Position numbers and translations under genes: made by a program. This document shows, one piece after another, positions 1 to 11,563 of a DNA stretch of 64,000 nucleotides (positions are counted from its first letter, which is position 1; each line of letters opens with the position of its first letter). Origin of the DNA: MWEI01 sp964600235 (GTDB lineage: Bacteria > Desulfobacterota > Desulfomonilia > UBA1062); NCBI GenBank assembly GCA_964600235.1, contig CAZRIV010000014.1, positions 1 to 64,000 on the forward strand, written 5' to 3'. The notes under the pieces were generated by a model, which did not search any database, was not told the DNA's origin, and saw nothing but the letters and a program-made list of their open reading frames with translations.

Positions 1-468
1 GTAGGGCATGGCCTTCTTCATCATGGCGAGCATGCCGGGCAGGAAGGGGATGTTGATGTCCACCTCGGGGAAGCAGAAGAACCCCCTGTCGCTCCTCATG
101 AAGCGGAAGTCGCAGTTGCAGAACAGGATGGCCCCGTCACCGAAGGCATGGCCGTTCATGGCCGCTATCACCGGCATGGGTATGGTGAGTATCCGTTTGA
201 ACATCTTGTTCAGCTCATACATGAAGTCACGGATGGCCTGGGATTCGTTGCGCGAGACCGAGCCCATCATCCACTCGAGGTCGATGCCTAAAGACCAGTT
301 CTTCTTGTCACTGGAGGCAAGGACAATTGACTTGACCTCCTGGTCGGCCTCGATCTCGTCAAAGGCCTTCAGCATTCCGGCAGCGAATGTGGGGTTGTGC
401 CTGTTTTCTGCGGTGTTCATTGTCAGGATGGCGACGGTCCCATCCTTTTTCCATTCCACGACAGCCAT
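1..468 (-). CDS. enoyl-CoA hydratase/isomerase family protein (3' part beyond window)
   Basis: The reverse strand encodes MAVVEWKKDGTVAILTMN followed by a crotonase-type fold: the oxyanion-hole segment ASSDKKNWSLGIDLEWM and the AAMNGHAFGDGAILFCNCDFRF stretch are typical of the family. These enzymes hydrate or isomerise acyl-CoA thioesters. The start is ATG at 468 behind GAGGAGGAAAT. About 156 residues are visible and the C-terminal part lies beyond the left edge. The second family glycine-rich loop reads GHAFGDGA rather than the usual GxAxGGG, so substrate and even catalytic activity are uncertain. It lies 66 bp downstream of the AlaX-type gene on the same strand, probably in one transcript. 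Confidence 0.85.
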   Translation of the reverse strand, partial: MAVVEWKKDGTVAILTMNTAENRHNPTFAAGMLKAFDEIEADQEVKSIVLASSDKKNWSLGIDLEWMMGSVSRNESQAIRDFMYELNKMFKRILTIPMPVIAAMNGHAFGDGAILFCNCDFRFMRSDRGFFCFPEVDINIPFLPGMLAMMKKAMPY

Positions 469-534
469 GATTTCCTCCTCTGGTGGGTTATCAATTCAGA
501 TATTCATACCATAAATTGGCAAGGATGTGAAAAC

Positions 535-1176
535 TCAATCAAGGTAGATCTCCATGCGCTCCTTACCCTTGCCGATGTTGTCGCGCCTGAGGCGTATCCG
601 CCCCACCTCGCCGGTGCGCCGGAGGTGGGTCCCTCCGCAGGAAACCTTTGCAAACCCTTCAATTTCCCAGAACCGCCTCTCCTGTGCCCGGTCACTGTAT
701 TCGCTCGCGATTGGAAGATCGGCACCGATGATCCTGTGGGCATGTTCCTCAAGGACCGGGAAGACGTCCGAGATCCTGCCGTCCCAGAGAAAGTCGAGCC
801 GGGCCTTATCCTCGGAAATATTGGCGCCGATCTTAACGGGTTTCCCGAAGAGCTGGTTGACGAGCTCCAGAACGATCTCGGCCGCGAAATGGAGCCGCAT
901 GAGCCGGTAGCGCCGCTGCCAGTCGACGGCGACAAGGACGTCATCACCCGCAGTCAAACCGTGGGGGCCTTCGAGGGTGTAGTGGATCTCGGTTCCGATC
1001 TTTTCAGCCCTGATGACCCTCAGGCCGCCGATGGTCCCCCTGTCGGATTCCTGGCCGCCCGAGGCGGCATAGAAGATCGTCCGGTCCAGCGTGATCGTGT
1101 CGCCGTGAACGCCCGTGACCCCGGCCATGAGCTCGGTGAGATACGGGTCTTCCCAGAAAATCTTCTCTGCAGGCAT
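535..1176 (-). CDS. AlaX-type alanyl-tRNA editing domain protein
   Basis: 213 residues homologous to the free-standing editing domain of alanyl-tRNA synthetase, which hydrolyses mischarged Ser- or Gly-tRNA(Ala). The FYAASGGQESDRGTI segment (about residues 36-50) and C180-GGT-H184 are visible. The normally invariant HxxxH zinc motif reads H96-FAA-E100, so the second histidine is glutamate. ATG at 1176 follows AAGG; an in-frame TTG at 1194 would add six residues. It is probably the first gene of a short operon with the downstream enoyl-CoA hydratase. The family call is firm. Whether zinc binding and tRNA editing survive the H-to-E change is open. Confidence 0.85.
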   Translation of the reverse strand: MPAEKIFWEDPYLTELMAGVTGVHGDTITLDRTIFYAASGGQESDRGTIGGLRVIRAEKIGTEIHYTLEGPHGLTAGDDVLVAVDWQRRYRLMRLHFAAEIVLELVNQLFGKPVKIGANISEDKARLDFLWDGRISDVFPVLEEHAHRIIGADLPIASEYSDRAQERRFWEIEGFAKVSCGGTHLRRTGEVGRIRLRRDNIGKGKERMEIYLD

Positions 1177-1501
1177 GATGTAAGACCTTGGCAAAACGGC
1201 TCTGGACTGTCAAGGGGAGATGCCGGGCATGCCATGCGCCAGGGACGCTATGCCCGTGATCTCATGGACAGTAATGAAAATTATTTCCATATTTGTTGCC
1301 GTTTATTGCTTTATCCCTTACATAACATATTGGCATAATAGATAACCTATTGATTTTTCTTCACCCCGATATTGGTATTGATCTTGCTGGTACAACTCGG
1401 GCTGTCCTGCCTCGGTGATGAACCATTTCGGGCAGGGCACCGAATCATCCATGGTCTTTTTGATTATGGATACTTGATACAATCTGTGAGGGGGATTTTC
1501 T
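1177..1501. other. divergent intergenic region
   Basis: 325 bp between the AlaX-type gene (-) and the giant lipoprotein gene (+). It should carry both promoters. I see no RNA gene or strong inverted repeat; GTGAGGGGGATTTTCT just before 1502 serves as the ribosome binding site of the lipoprotein gene. Confidence 0.4.
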
Positions 1502-4500
1502 ATGAACCGATCTTGGGCTGCGCGCATCCTCGGATGTTTCCTGGTCATTTCGATCCTTGCCCTGTTTGCCGGCTGCGGAGGAAGCAGCGGGGGCGGCGGC
1601 GATGATAAACTGGATCCTGAAGGTCCCTCGGCACAGATAGATTCACCGGCCACGGATCTGACCATTTCCCAGGGGCAATCCATCGTGTTCAAGGGCACGG
1701 CATACGGGGCTTCCCCCTTCACCTATGCCTGGAGCTTCGGCGGCGGGGCCCCCGATGCCTCGACTGAAGATCCGGGGAACATTACGTTCAACACAACGGG
1801 CACCTATATGGCGACCCTGACCGTGACTGATGCTCAAGGGCTTACAAGCAAGGCCACAAGAAAAATCACTGTCAATGAGAGGGCTGACACGACCCCGGTC
1901 GTAAGCATCACTTCACCAACCGACGGTGCGACAGTCTTGCTGGGCCAGTCCCTCAACTTCCAGGGAACGGTCTCAAGTGGCGAATCGCCCTACACCTACT
2001 CATGGAACTTCGGAGGCGGCGCTGCAAATGCAAGCGTGGAAGACCCCGGCAATGTGGTGTTCGCCTCGGCAGGGGCATACACAGTCACCTTCACCGTCAC
2101 CGACGCGGACGGCGACACCGGCATCAAGACGATCCGGGTCACCGTAAATGCCGTGGCACTCTCCACCTGGTATAGGGATGCGGACGGGGATGGATATGGA
2201 AATCCCGGCAGCTCGACACAAGCCGCGTCAAAGCCGACCGGCTATGTGGCGAACAGCACCGACTGCAACGACGCTGCAGCCTCCGTGCATCCGGGCGCCA
2301 CCGATATCGTGGGCAACGGCATCGACGAGAACTGCGACGGCTACGACCTGAGAAGGTGGTACCGCGACGCCGATGGCGACGGCTACGGCAACCCGGCAAG
2401 CTCCACGACTGCGAATACCCAGCCTTCGGGCTATGTGGCGAACAACACCGACTGCAACGACGCTGCAGCCTCCGTGCATCCGGGCGCCACCGATATCGTG
2501 GGCAACGGCATCGACGAGAACTGCGACGGCTACGACCTGAGAAGGTGGTACCGCGACGCCGATGGCGACGGCTACGGCAACCCGGCGATCTCCACGACGG
2601 CAAATACCCAGCCTTCGGGCTATGTGGCGGATTTCACGGACTGCAGCGACAGCAATGCGGCCATCCATCCCGGACAGGAAGAGATCCAGGGCAATGGCGT
2701 CGACGATAATTGCGATGGGGTAATCGATTCCCTCTTCGCGGATAACTTTGAAGGAACAGATTGCCTGAGCGGATGGACCGTGGGGGGACGTCAGGCGGAA
2801 GGAACGAATACTGCCAATTGCGTGGTCCGCAATGGAAGCTTAAAGGGCCATTTATACAAGTATTCCTTCACCGAGATAACCCTGTCACCCGACAGCGGCG
2901 ACTTTGTCTTTTCCGACGACCTGCGCTTTGATTTCGATATGGAGGTGCGGACCGCTTCGTCGGGAGGGGCCCCCAGTAATTATTATGGAAAGGCAGGTGT
3001 ATTTTTCAACTTTAAAGACAGCTCAGGGACGACTATCGGTTCAGTAGATTATATCGCAGCCACTACGTCGTATCCATTTGACACCGTTGCCTCCGATCCG
3101 ACGAGCGCGGCCATAGAAGTGACTCAGAATGTCAACACCCATTATTCGCTGCCCGTAGAGGATATCCTGTCTCACATAACAATAGATGAAACAGCGGTTG
3201 CATCCGTACAAATGTATTACATGGCATACAGCTCAACCAGACCCATCCCGGAGGTCGAGGCCGAACTCTGGGTTGACAATGTCAAGGTATACCTCCTTGC
3301 GCCCAGCATAGATGCGGATGGAGATGGATACAGCCCTGAACAGGGCGACTGTGACGATGGTGATGTGGCGATACATCCCGGTGCCGTCGAGGTCTGCGGC
3401 GATGGGAAGGACAACGACTGTGACGGCTTCCTGGACGAAGGGTGTGGAAGCTCGGGAGGCAGCGCCCTGTTCAACTCGTCGACTCCTGTGTTTTCGAATA
3501 TGACCTTCAATTATCTCGGGGCGGCGTTCGACTCCATCTTCGGATATCCTCCCCACTGGCTGATAAATTATCTCGACGGGTATATGGAGTTTACCTTTGT
3601 TGATCCGAGGGACTTCTCGTTCCATGCCCTTGGATCGACCTGCCAGGGGGTGTCCCTGTGCAACATCGATGTGTTTGTGAATGGGCTCCTCTACTGGTCG
3701 AACCTGTATATCGACAATGCGTGGCTCTGGTACACCATAGCCTCTTCACATTTCATCACCGGCATGAATACGGTGAGGATAACCCCTGTGGGACAGACTA
3801 ATTTCTGGATCGACGAGGCCAATTCCACTACAAATCTGGGCACCTGGTATATCGATGTAGACGGAGACGGCTTTGGAGACCCGGATCATCCCCTGCTGGC
3901 CTCGTCTCTCCCTGCCGGGTACGTGGTGAACAATACCGACTGTAATGACCAGGATGCCTCCATTCACCCAGGCGCCACCGAGATATGTGGCGATGGGATA
4001 GACCAGGATTGCAGCGGTTCGGACAGCAGTTGCACCCCCGATACCATCAGGGTCCCTGCGGATTATGCCACCATCCAGGGCGCAGTCGATGCGGCGAGCA
4101 ACGGGAACACAATCCTCGTATCGAGCGGCACCTATACGGAAAACGTCGATGTCGACAAGCAGGTGATCATCCGTTCTGAGAACGGTTACGGCTCCACGAC
4201 CGTGGTTGCAGTGAACGCAAGCGACCATGTCTTCGACGTGCAGGCGGATTATGTGACCATAGACGGCTTCACGATCTATGGAGCCACTGCAGGCACGGGC
4301 TATCCCTACTCGGCGTCGATATATGTCGGCAACGGTTTCGATGGCTGCACGATCATCAACAATCGCTGCGGTTATGACGCCAGCCACCGCAGCGTATTCG
4401 GGATCAGCCTGTATGCGTCCGACAACAACCTCGTGGAAAACAACATTGCGAGAAATAATTCGGGTGCCGGAATATATCGAGGCCCCTTCTCGTCCAACAA

Positions 4501-6451
4501 CATGATCACCGGGAATACATCGAGCGGGAACCAGTATGGAATATATATGTCCACCTTGGGGAGCAATAATACTGTCACGAGCAATGTGTTCTCGGAGAAC
4601 AGTTACGGCATGTACCTGGACAACTCCAGCGGCGACTTCATATATCTCAACAGCCTGGTCAACAACACCAGCAGGAATACCTATGCATACGGCTCAAGCT
4701 GCACGTGGAACTCCCCGACACCGATTTCCTACAGCTACAATAACTCGACCTACACGGGATATCTGGGGAACTATTTCAGCGACTATGTCTCCGCAACAGG
4801 GGGAAATGATGCGGACGGCAACGGCATCGGAAGCGTCGCCTATGTTGTCGATTCAACGAACAGCGATACCGATGCGTATCCCCTGTGGCAGGTACACGCC
4901 AGTTACTCCCAGGACACCATCGTTTCATGGTACATGGACGCGGACGGAGACGGATACTCCAACGGGACGACGTTGAGTTCCGCAACGAGGCCGGGGGCGG
5001 ATTATTACCTGGCTTCAGAGCTCTTGGCGATCTCCGGGGACCTCTATGACGATGATCCGGACTCTTACCCCGGCGCCACAGAGATCTGCAGTGACGGCAG
5101 GGACAACGACTGCGACGGGTTTGTGGATGAAGGTTGTGACAGCTCAACGGCTAGCGTGATCCTGAATTCCCCGACCCCGGTCCTGAATGATATGACCTTC
5201 GATTATCTGGGGGCAGAATATGACAGCGTGTACAATTATCCGCCGCACTCGCCGCACTGGATGATCAACTCTCTCGACGGGTACATGACATTCACCTTTA
5301 CCGACCCGAGAAATTTCTCGTTCCATGCCCTTGGCTCGACCTACCAGGGGGTGTCTCTGTGCAATATCGATGTGTTCGTGAATGGTCTGCTCTACTGGTC
5401 TAACCTGTTTATCGACAAGGATTGGCTCTGGTACACCATAGCTTCATCCCAGTTCGTATCAGGTGCCAATACGGTCAGGATAGTCGCGGTCGGGCAGACA
5501 AACTTCTGGATAGATGAAGCCAACGCAACTGCAGATCTTGGCACCTGGTATATGGATTCTGACGAAGATGGATTCGGAGATCCGGATCATTCAACCCTCG
5601 CATCCTCCCAACCAACCGGGTATGTGGCTAACAATACCGACTGCGATGACGGCAATGCCGCTGTTCATCCAGGGGCCACCGAGGTCTGTGGTGACGGCAT
5701 AGATCAGAACTGTGATGGACATGATTGCACTGATATTACAAACAACTTGATTGCCCGTTGGACGTTTGATGACAATAATGCAACCGATATTACCGGGAAT
5801 GGCTATACCGGGACGATGTACGGAAGCCCTGCATTCTCAACTGGGGTTTCGGGGAATGCCATGGTCTTTGATGGATCCAACGACCATGTGCAACTGAATA
5901 ATAGCTTGAATATCAATGAGGTCGGAGCAATCTCTTTCTGGGTAAATACTGATGGATATGACGGGGTAAATGATCATCAGACAATACTTGCCGAGTACAG
6001 TTGGTATGGGTACCGAAGTTTCATCTTAAAAATTAATAATGATAGTACGTCTTCAAATTGTTCAGTTGCCATAAGCTTATTCCCTTATGGAGATGACTAT
6101 ACCGTAGATTCAGCTTCGTCATATTACCAAGATCCCACCTCTCTTGACCCCAATACCTATACAATAATCAATAACCTTCCTTTTGAGCCCAATAACTGGA
6201 AACATATAGTGATCAACATAAATTCTTCTGAGATAGCCATCTGGATAGATGGCCAGATTACAAATAAAACAAGACGGTCCTACCAAGAATATTTCAATTC
6301 CAGTGAACCCACCTACATAGGTAACACTTTCTTAATCGGAGATGATTTTGTGTATAATTACCGTATGAACGGTATGCTGGACGATATGAGAATCTATGAT
6401 CGCTCCTTGACGGAAGAAGAAATCCAAGACCTTTTTAACTTGGTTTTCTAA
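1502..6451 (+). CDS. giant multidomain lipoprotein: PKD, MopE-type metal-binding repeats, beta-helix, LamG-like
   Basis: 1649 residues. A signal peptide with lipobox LFAGC (Cys about residue 23) is followed by a Gly/Ser linker, two PKD domains (about 38-215), and seven copies of a WYxDADGDGYG...DCND...HPGA...G(I/D)GxDxxCDG module (near 222, 285, 348, 602, 781, 1142 and 1349). This module is the putative metal-binding motif named after MopE and is rich in Ca-binding Asp runs. An unidentified beta-rich domain lies at 410-600. Two copies of another module (about 655-780 and 1215-1348) share GVSLCNIDVFVNGLLYWSNL. A NosD-like right-handed beta-helix covers about 848-1135 and a LamG/concanavalin-like domain about 1415-1649. 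It is probably a surface-anchored adhesion or glycan-binding protein (inference). The last 700 bp are clearly more A+T-rich than the rest. Confidence 0.9.
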   Translation: MNRSWAARILGCFLVISILALFAGCGGSSGGGGDDKLDPEGPSAQIDSPATDLTISQGQSIVFKGTAYGASPFTYAWSFGGGAPDASTEDPGNITFNTTGTYMATLTVTDAQGLTSKATRKITVNERADTTPVVSITSPTDGATVLLGQSLNFQGTVSSGESPYTYSWNFGGGAANASVEDPGNVVFASAGAYTVTFTVTDADGDTGIKTIRVTVNAVALSTWYRDADGDGYGNPGSSTQAASKPTGYVANSTDCNDAAASVHPGATDIVGNGIDENCDGYDLRRWYRDADGDGYGNPASSTTANTQPSGYVANNTDCNDAAASVHPGATDIVGNGIDENCDGYDLRRWYRDADGDGYGNPAISTTANTQPSGYVADFTDCSDSNAAIHPGQEEIQGNGVDDNCDGVIDSLFADNFEGTDCLSGWTVGGRQAEGTNTANCVVRNGSLKGHLYKYSFTEITLSPDSGDFVFSDDLRFDFDMEVRTASSGGAPSNYYGKAGVFFNFKDSSGTTIGSVDYIAATTSYPFDTVASDPTSAAIEVTQNVNTHYSLPVEDILSHITIDETAVASVQMYYMAYSSTRPIPEVEAELWVDNVKVYLLAPSIDADGDGYSPEQGDCDDGDVAIHPGAVEVCGDGKDNDCDGFLDEGCGSSGGSALFNSSTPVFSNMTFNYLGAAFDSIFGYPPHWLINYLDGYMEFTFVDPRDFSFHALGSTCQGVSLCNIDVFVNGLLYWSNLYIDNAWLWYTIASSHFITGMNTVRITPVGQTNFWIDEANSTTNLGTWYIDVDGDGFGDPDHPLLASSLPAGYVVNNTDCNDQDASIHPGATEICGDGIDQDCSGSDSSCTPDTIRVPADYATIQGAVDAASNGNTILVSSGTYTENVDVDKQVIIRSENGYGSTTVVAVNASDHVFDVQADYVTIDGFTIYGATAGTGYPYSASIYVGNGFDGCTIINNRCGYDASHRSVFGISLYASDNNLVENNIARNNSGAGIYRGPFSSNNMITGNTSSGNQYGIYMSTLGSNNTVTSNVFSENSYGMYLDNSSGDFIYLNSLVNNTSRNTYAYGSSCTWNSPTPISYSYNNSTYTGYLGNYFSDYVSATGGNDADGNGIGSVAYVVDSTNSDTDAYPLWQVHASYSQDTIVSWYMDADGDGYSNGTTLSSATRPGADYYLASELLAISGDLYDDDPDSYPGATEICSDGRDNDCDGFVDEGCDSSTASVILNSPTPVLNDMTFDYLGAEYDSVYNYPPHSPHWMINSLDGYMTFTFTDPRNFSFHALGSTYQGVSLCNIDVFVNGLLYWSNLFIDKDWLWYTIASSQFVSGANTVRIVAVGQTNFWIDEANATADLGTWYMDSDEDGFGDPDHSTLASSQPTGYVANNTDCDDGNAAVHPGATEVCGDGIDQNCDGHDCTDITNNLIARWTFDDNNATDITGNGYTGTMYGSPAFSTGVSGNAMVFDGSNDHVQLNNSLNINEVGAISFWVNTDGYDGVNDHQTILAEYSWYGYRSFILKINNDSTSSNCSVAISLFPYGDDYTVDSASSYYQDPTSLDPNTYTIINNLPFEPNNWKHIVININSSEIAIWIDGQITNKTRRSYQEYFNSSEPTYIGNTFLIGDDFVYNYRMNGMLDDMRIYDRSLTEEEIQDLFNLVF
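2168..2640 (+). repeat. 189-bp in-frame tandem repeat inside the lipoprotein gene
   Basis: Three consecutive copies of a 63-codon module. The segment from 2261 is repeated nearly base for base from 2450 (period 189). The identity continues to about 2628, then the third copy diverges. Synonymous sites are conserved too, which points to recent slippage or gene conversion rather than old duplication. Confidence 0.85.
3470..3970 (+). repeat. long intragenic duplication, copy 1 (copy 2 near 5150-5660)
   Basis: A module of about 165 codons, including the GVSLCNIDVFVNGLLYWSNL segment plus the following MopE-type repeat, recurs about 1.7 kb further on in the same gene with high nucleotide similarity. 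The two copies flank the beta-helix and one more MopE repeat. Confidence 0.75.
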
Positions 6452-6490
6452 TCTTTTAACAAAGGGCACTCCAAGAGATTAGAGGAAAGA

Positions 6491-6520
6491 AAAATCCCCG
6501 CGGTGAATCGCGGGGATTTT
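6491..6520. terminator. bidirectional rho-independent terminator
   Basis: A perfect 12-bp stem, AAAATCCCCGCG paired with CGCGGGGATTTT, with a 6-nt loop. It sits between the convergent lipoprotein and histidine kinase genes, and the A/T-rich stem ends give a U-run on both strands. Confidence 0.9.
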
Positions 6521-8766
6521 CATTTATACACCGGCAGCAAAATCGTAAATATGGCCCCCTTGCCCGGCTCGGAGCGGAACTTTATGCTGCCCTCCATCTG
6601 CCTGACGATGGTGTACACGGTGGCCAGGCCCAGCCCGCTCCCCTTGCTGTCGGCCTTCGTGGTGAAGTAGGGCTCGAAGACGTGGGAGGCTGTCTCCTCA
6701 TCCATGCCCATGCCCGTGTCGTCCACGATCAGCTGGACATATTCGCCTGATTTCAGCTCCACATACCGGCCCATGGTCTGCCCGGTTATGCTCACGTGGG
6801 CCGTGGCTATGGTCAGGGTGCCGCCCCTGGGCATGGCATCCCTGGCGTTGAGCGACAGGTTCATGACCACCTGCTCGAGCTGGCTCCGGTCGGCGAGCAC
6901 GAGACATTTCTTTTTGTCGAGCAGAAGCTTGATGTTCACCTTGGAGCCCATCACCGGCACGAGAAGGGCCTGCATGCCATCGATCACCTCGTTGAGGTCC
7001 ACCGAGACGGGCTTTGCTGGCTGTTTTCTGCTGAAGGACAGCAGTTGCCTGATAAGCGCCGATGCCGAGTTCTTCACGTCCCTGATCTTGGAAACATTCT
7101 TCGCCACCGCCTCGGCATTGCCGGCCTTGAGCAGCACGAGCTCGGAGAACCCCTCGATGGCGGCGAGATAGTTGTTGAAGTCGTGCGCGATGCTGCCCGC
7201 GAGCCTGCCCACGGCCTCCATCTTCTGGGCGCGCAGCAGTTCGTTTTCCATATACTTGTATTCGGTGATATCGCGGCCCAGCCCCAGGATGCACTCCTGG
7301 CCTTCCAGCGTTATGGGCACCGCAGACCAGAGCACCGTCCGCAGCCTGCCGTCCTTGGTCCTGAACCGTACCTCCTCGTTGCGCACCCACCCCTGCGCCC
7401 TGAGTTTCCCGATGACCCGCAGGCGGTCCTCGGGCTGCTCCCAGATTTCGATCTCCAGGGAGGTGTGCCCCAACACCTCGTCCCTTGAGTACCCGGACCA
7501 GTAGAGATATCCCTCGTTCACATCCATGTAGACCCCGTCATCGAGGGTGGTTATGGAGACCCAGTCGGGGCTGGCATTGAACACCTTGGTGAACTTCTCC
7601 TCGCTGATCCTGAGCGCCTCCCTGACACGGATATGCATGGAGATGTCCACGACAAAACCTTCCAGGTAGAGCAGCCTGTCATCGGCGGAGAACACCCCGA
7701 TCCCCTGTTCCCACACCCACTTCACCTCCCCGTTGCAGGTGATTATGCGGTACGCTATCTGGTAATGCTCCCTCTTCCCCAGGGCCTTCTGGATCTCGGT
7801 CCACACCATGTCGCGGTCCTTGGGGTGGATGACCTGTCCGTACGAGATGCGGCTGTTCCCTATCAGCTCGACGGCGGTATACCCGGTGAGCTTGTAGCAC
7901 CCCTGGCTTACGGACTCCATGGTCCATTCGTGATCGTTTCTGGAACGGTAGACCATGCCGGGCAGGTTGCCCATGAGGGTCAGGAGTTCCCTCCGGTGCT
8001 CCTGCAGCTCCTCTTCGGCCTTTATCCTCGCCGTCTGGTCCGAGTAGACCTCCACGAGCTCACCCGAGGGCAGTTTGTAGACAAAGCTCTCCCTCCAGCC
8101 CGATATCCGCTCATCCCGGTAGAAATAAACGGGCAGGTATTCGCCCGTGCCCGACCTGAAGACCCTCTGCAGTGCATCGTAGAGACCCGATGCCCTGGAA
8201 CCGGGGAAGGACTGGAGCACCCCTTTGCCGAGCACCTCCTCCCGGCTGATGCCATCGATCTGTTCCGCAGCACGGTTGAAGTCGAGATATTCGAAGTCCT
8301 GGCCATCGGGCGATGCCCTGAAGATGGCCACTCCGCTCAGGGTATTCTCCACCATGGCGCGGTAGCGTGATTCGGCCGCGTGAAATGCATTCTCTCTACG
8401 CCTTCGTTCGGTGATATCAATGACCATGGAAAGCAGGTGTTCGGAGCCTTCATAGTCGATCCTCTCGACAAACAGCAGGCAATCATGAGCCTTTCCCGAA
8501 GCATCGAGATACTGCACCTCCATGTCCCTGAGCGCCCCCTTCTCCCTGATTGTTCTGATCATATCCGAACGTTTGAGAGGCTCCGACCAGAGGTTTATTT
8601 CAGTAGCCGTCTTGTTTATGATATCGTCCCGGCTATACCCGGTGAACTTCAGAAAGGCCTCGTTGACTTCCTTCAAGACGCCCTCTTCGAGCGTGGTTAT
8701 GGTGGCGGGGATAGGGTTCATGGAGAAACACCGGAAAAAGAGATCGTCTGGCGAAAATGAACCCAT
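6520..8766 (-). CDS. multi-PAS sensor histidine kinase (NtrB-like transmitter)
   Basis: 748 residues without an obvious membrane segment, so probably cytoplasmic. Four PAS/PAC units lie at about 1-120, 130-250, 265-385 and 390-505. The HisKA motif GSIAHDFNNYLAAIEG has its phosphoacceptor His near residue 528. The ATPase boxes NARDAMPRGG (N box), DDTGMGMDEE (G1), FEPYFTTK (F box) and GSGLGLATV (G2) are complete. HDFNN is typical of kinases that pair with NtrC-like or simple receiver regulators. No response regulator is adjacent, so it is an orphan. The signal is unknown; stacked PAS domains often sense redox state or small ligands. ATG at 8766. Confidence 0.92.
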   Translation of the reverse strand: MGSFSPDDLFFRCFSMNPIPATITTLEEGVLKEVNEAFLKFTGYSRDDIINKTATEINLWSEPLKRSDMIRTIREKGALRDMEVQYLDASGKAHDCLLFVERIDYEGSEHLLSMVIDITERRRRENAFHAAESRYRAMVENTLSGVAIFRASPDGQDFEYLDFNRAAEQIDGISREEVLGKGVLQSFPGSRASGLYDALQRVFRSGTGEYLPVYFYRDERISGWRESFVYKLPSGELVEVYSDQTARIKAEEELQEHRRELLTLMGNLPGMVYRSRNDHEWTMESVSQGCYKLTGYTAVELIGNSRISYGQVIHPKDRDMVWTEIQKALGKREHYQIAYRIITCNGEVKWVWEQGIGVFSADDRLLYLEGFVVDISMHIRVREALRISEEKFTKVFNASPDWVSITTLDDGVYMDVNEGYLYWSGYSRDEVLGHTSLEIEIWEQPEDRLRVIGKLRAQGWVRNEEVRFRTKDGRLRTVLWSAVPITLEGQECILGLGRDITEYKYMENELLRAQKMEAVGRLAGSIAHDFNNYLAAIEGFSELVLLKAGNAEAVAKNVSKIRDVKNSASALIRQLLSFSRKQPAKPVSVDLNEVIDGMQALLVPVMGSKVNIKLLLDKKKCLVLADRSQLEQVVMNLSLNARDAMPRGGTLTIATAHVSITGQTMGRYVELKSGEYVQLIVDDTGMGMDEETASHVFEPYFTTKADSKGSGLGLATVYTIVRQMEGSIKFRSEPGKGAIFTILLPVYK

Positions 8767-8889
8767 TCCTCATTCATAATCACAAATGAACCGCAGTCAA
8801 TAGAAATCGCATCCGGCCTGCACCCCGGCATCAGCTGGCAGCAGCGCGTCTGGGTCGGGAAACGATCTCCATCTCGAAGGAAGAGCTCA

Positions 8890-9741
8890 TCATTCCGTGC
8901 GTCCCGGGGGATTTTCTTCTTCGATCGTGCAGACAATCCTGTTACCGGTGAAGGGACAGGTGAATTCCAGGGCATACGCCGTGAGCCTCAGGGGCCTGCC
9001 GTCCTTATTGCCCTTCCCGTAGCGCGGGTCGCCCATGACCGGGTGTCCGAGCGCCGAGAGGTGACGGCGTATCTGGTGGAGCCTGCCTGTTTCTATCTTT
9101 ACCAGCAGGGTCGAGGTTCCAGCCGGGGTATCCACGGAAACTACCGAATAATGCGTGACAGCGGCCTTCCCGTCCAGGGACAGGTCAATACGCCCTTCGG
9201 CGGATTCCATGATGCCGAGCACCACGGCGCGGTAGCTTTTTTTCACATCCCGGCCCTGGAAAAGCCTCGAGAGCCTTCCTGCCGCACCGGAGGTGTGTGC
9301 GATGACCACGAGGCCTTGAGCCTCACGGTCGATGCGGTGCACCGGGTATGCATCCCTCCTGGGCACAAAAAAGGACTCTGCCTGCCGCAGCAGCGAGCAG
9401 TGGTCACCGTAGTCCGTGCCCTGGGTCAGCAGGCCCGCCGGTTTGTGCCAGATGCTGTAGTGCCTGAAGTCCTCAACGCACCGTGCCCGGGGCGGGTCCA
9501 TGGAAAGGATGGCCGGGTCATAAAAGAGCTCGACACTATCCCCGGGTCTGAGAGACGCCGTCGCCCGCCTGAGACGGTCACGCCCCCTGCCCTTTCGTTC
9601 AAGCCACACAGCGCCTTTTGCCATGGCATCCTTGATGCGAGCCTTGGGAAGGCCGGTACGAAGGGCGAGAAAATCCACGGCCTGCAGGGGGTCGCCCCTT
9701 GAAACAGTCCTCTTCAGGGTGAATTTCGTTTCTGCAGTCAT
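8890..9741 (-). CDS. RluA-family pseudouridine synthase
   Basis: 283 residues. An S4-like RNA-binding region (about 14-75) is followed by the synthase domain with catalytic HRIDREAQGLVV, the counterpart of HRLDxxTSG; the Asp is the catalytic residue. TGRLHQIRRHLSALGHPVMGD is the conserved C-terminal motif. It isomerises uridine to pseudouridine in rRNA or tRNA; the exact site cannot be told. Replacement of TSG by AQG is a noticeable but tolerated variation. It lies 25 bp downstream of the FtsH gene on the same strand and so is likely co-transcribed with it. Confidence 0.9.
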   Translation of the reverse strand: MTAETKFTLKRTVSRGDPLQAVDFLALRTGLPKARIKDAMAKGAVWLERKGRGRDRLRRATASLRPGDSVELFYDPAILSMDPPRARCVEDFRHYSIWHKPAGLLTQGTDYGDHCSLLRQAESFFVPRRDAYPVHRIDREAQGLVVIAHTSGAAGRLSRLFQGRDVKKSYRAVVLGIMESAEGRIDLSLDGKAAVTHYSVVSVDTPAGTSTLLVKIETGRLHQIRRHLSALGHPVMGDPRYGKGNKDGRPLRLTAYALEFTCPFTGNRIVCTIEEENPPGRTE

Positions 9742-9766
9742 GGCTGTACGCTGCCGGAAGGACCGA

Positions 9767-11563
<1,797 letters not shown>

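Noticed and set aside
8..514. 168-codon forward open frame
   Set aside because: It is the antisense of the enoyl-CoA hydratase gene, whose reverse frame has clear family motifs and a ribosome site.
2168..2640. Regularly spaced repeats resembling a CRISPR array
   Set aside because: The repeats are contiguous 189-bp in-frame coding modules without spacers.
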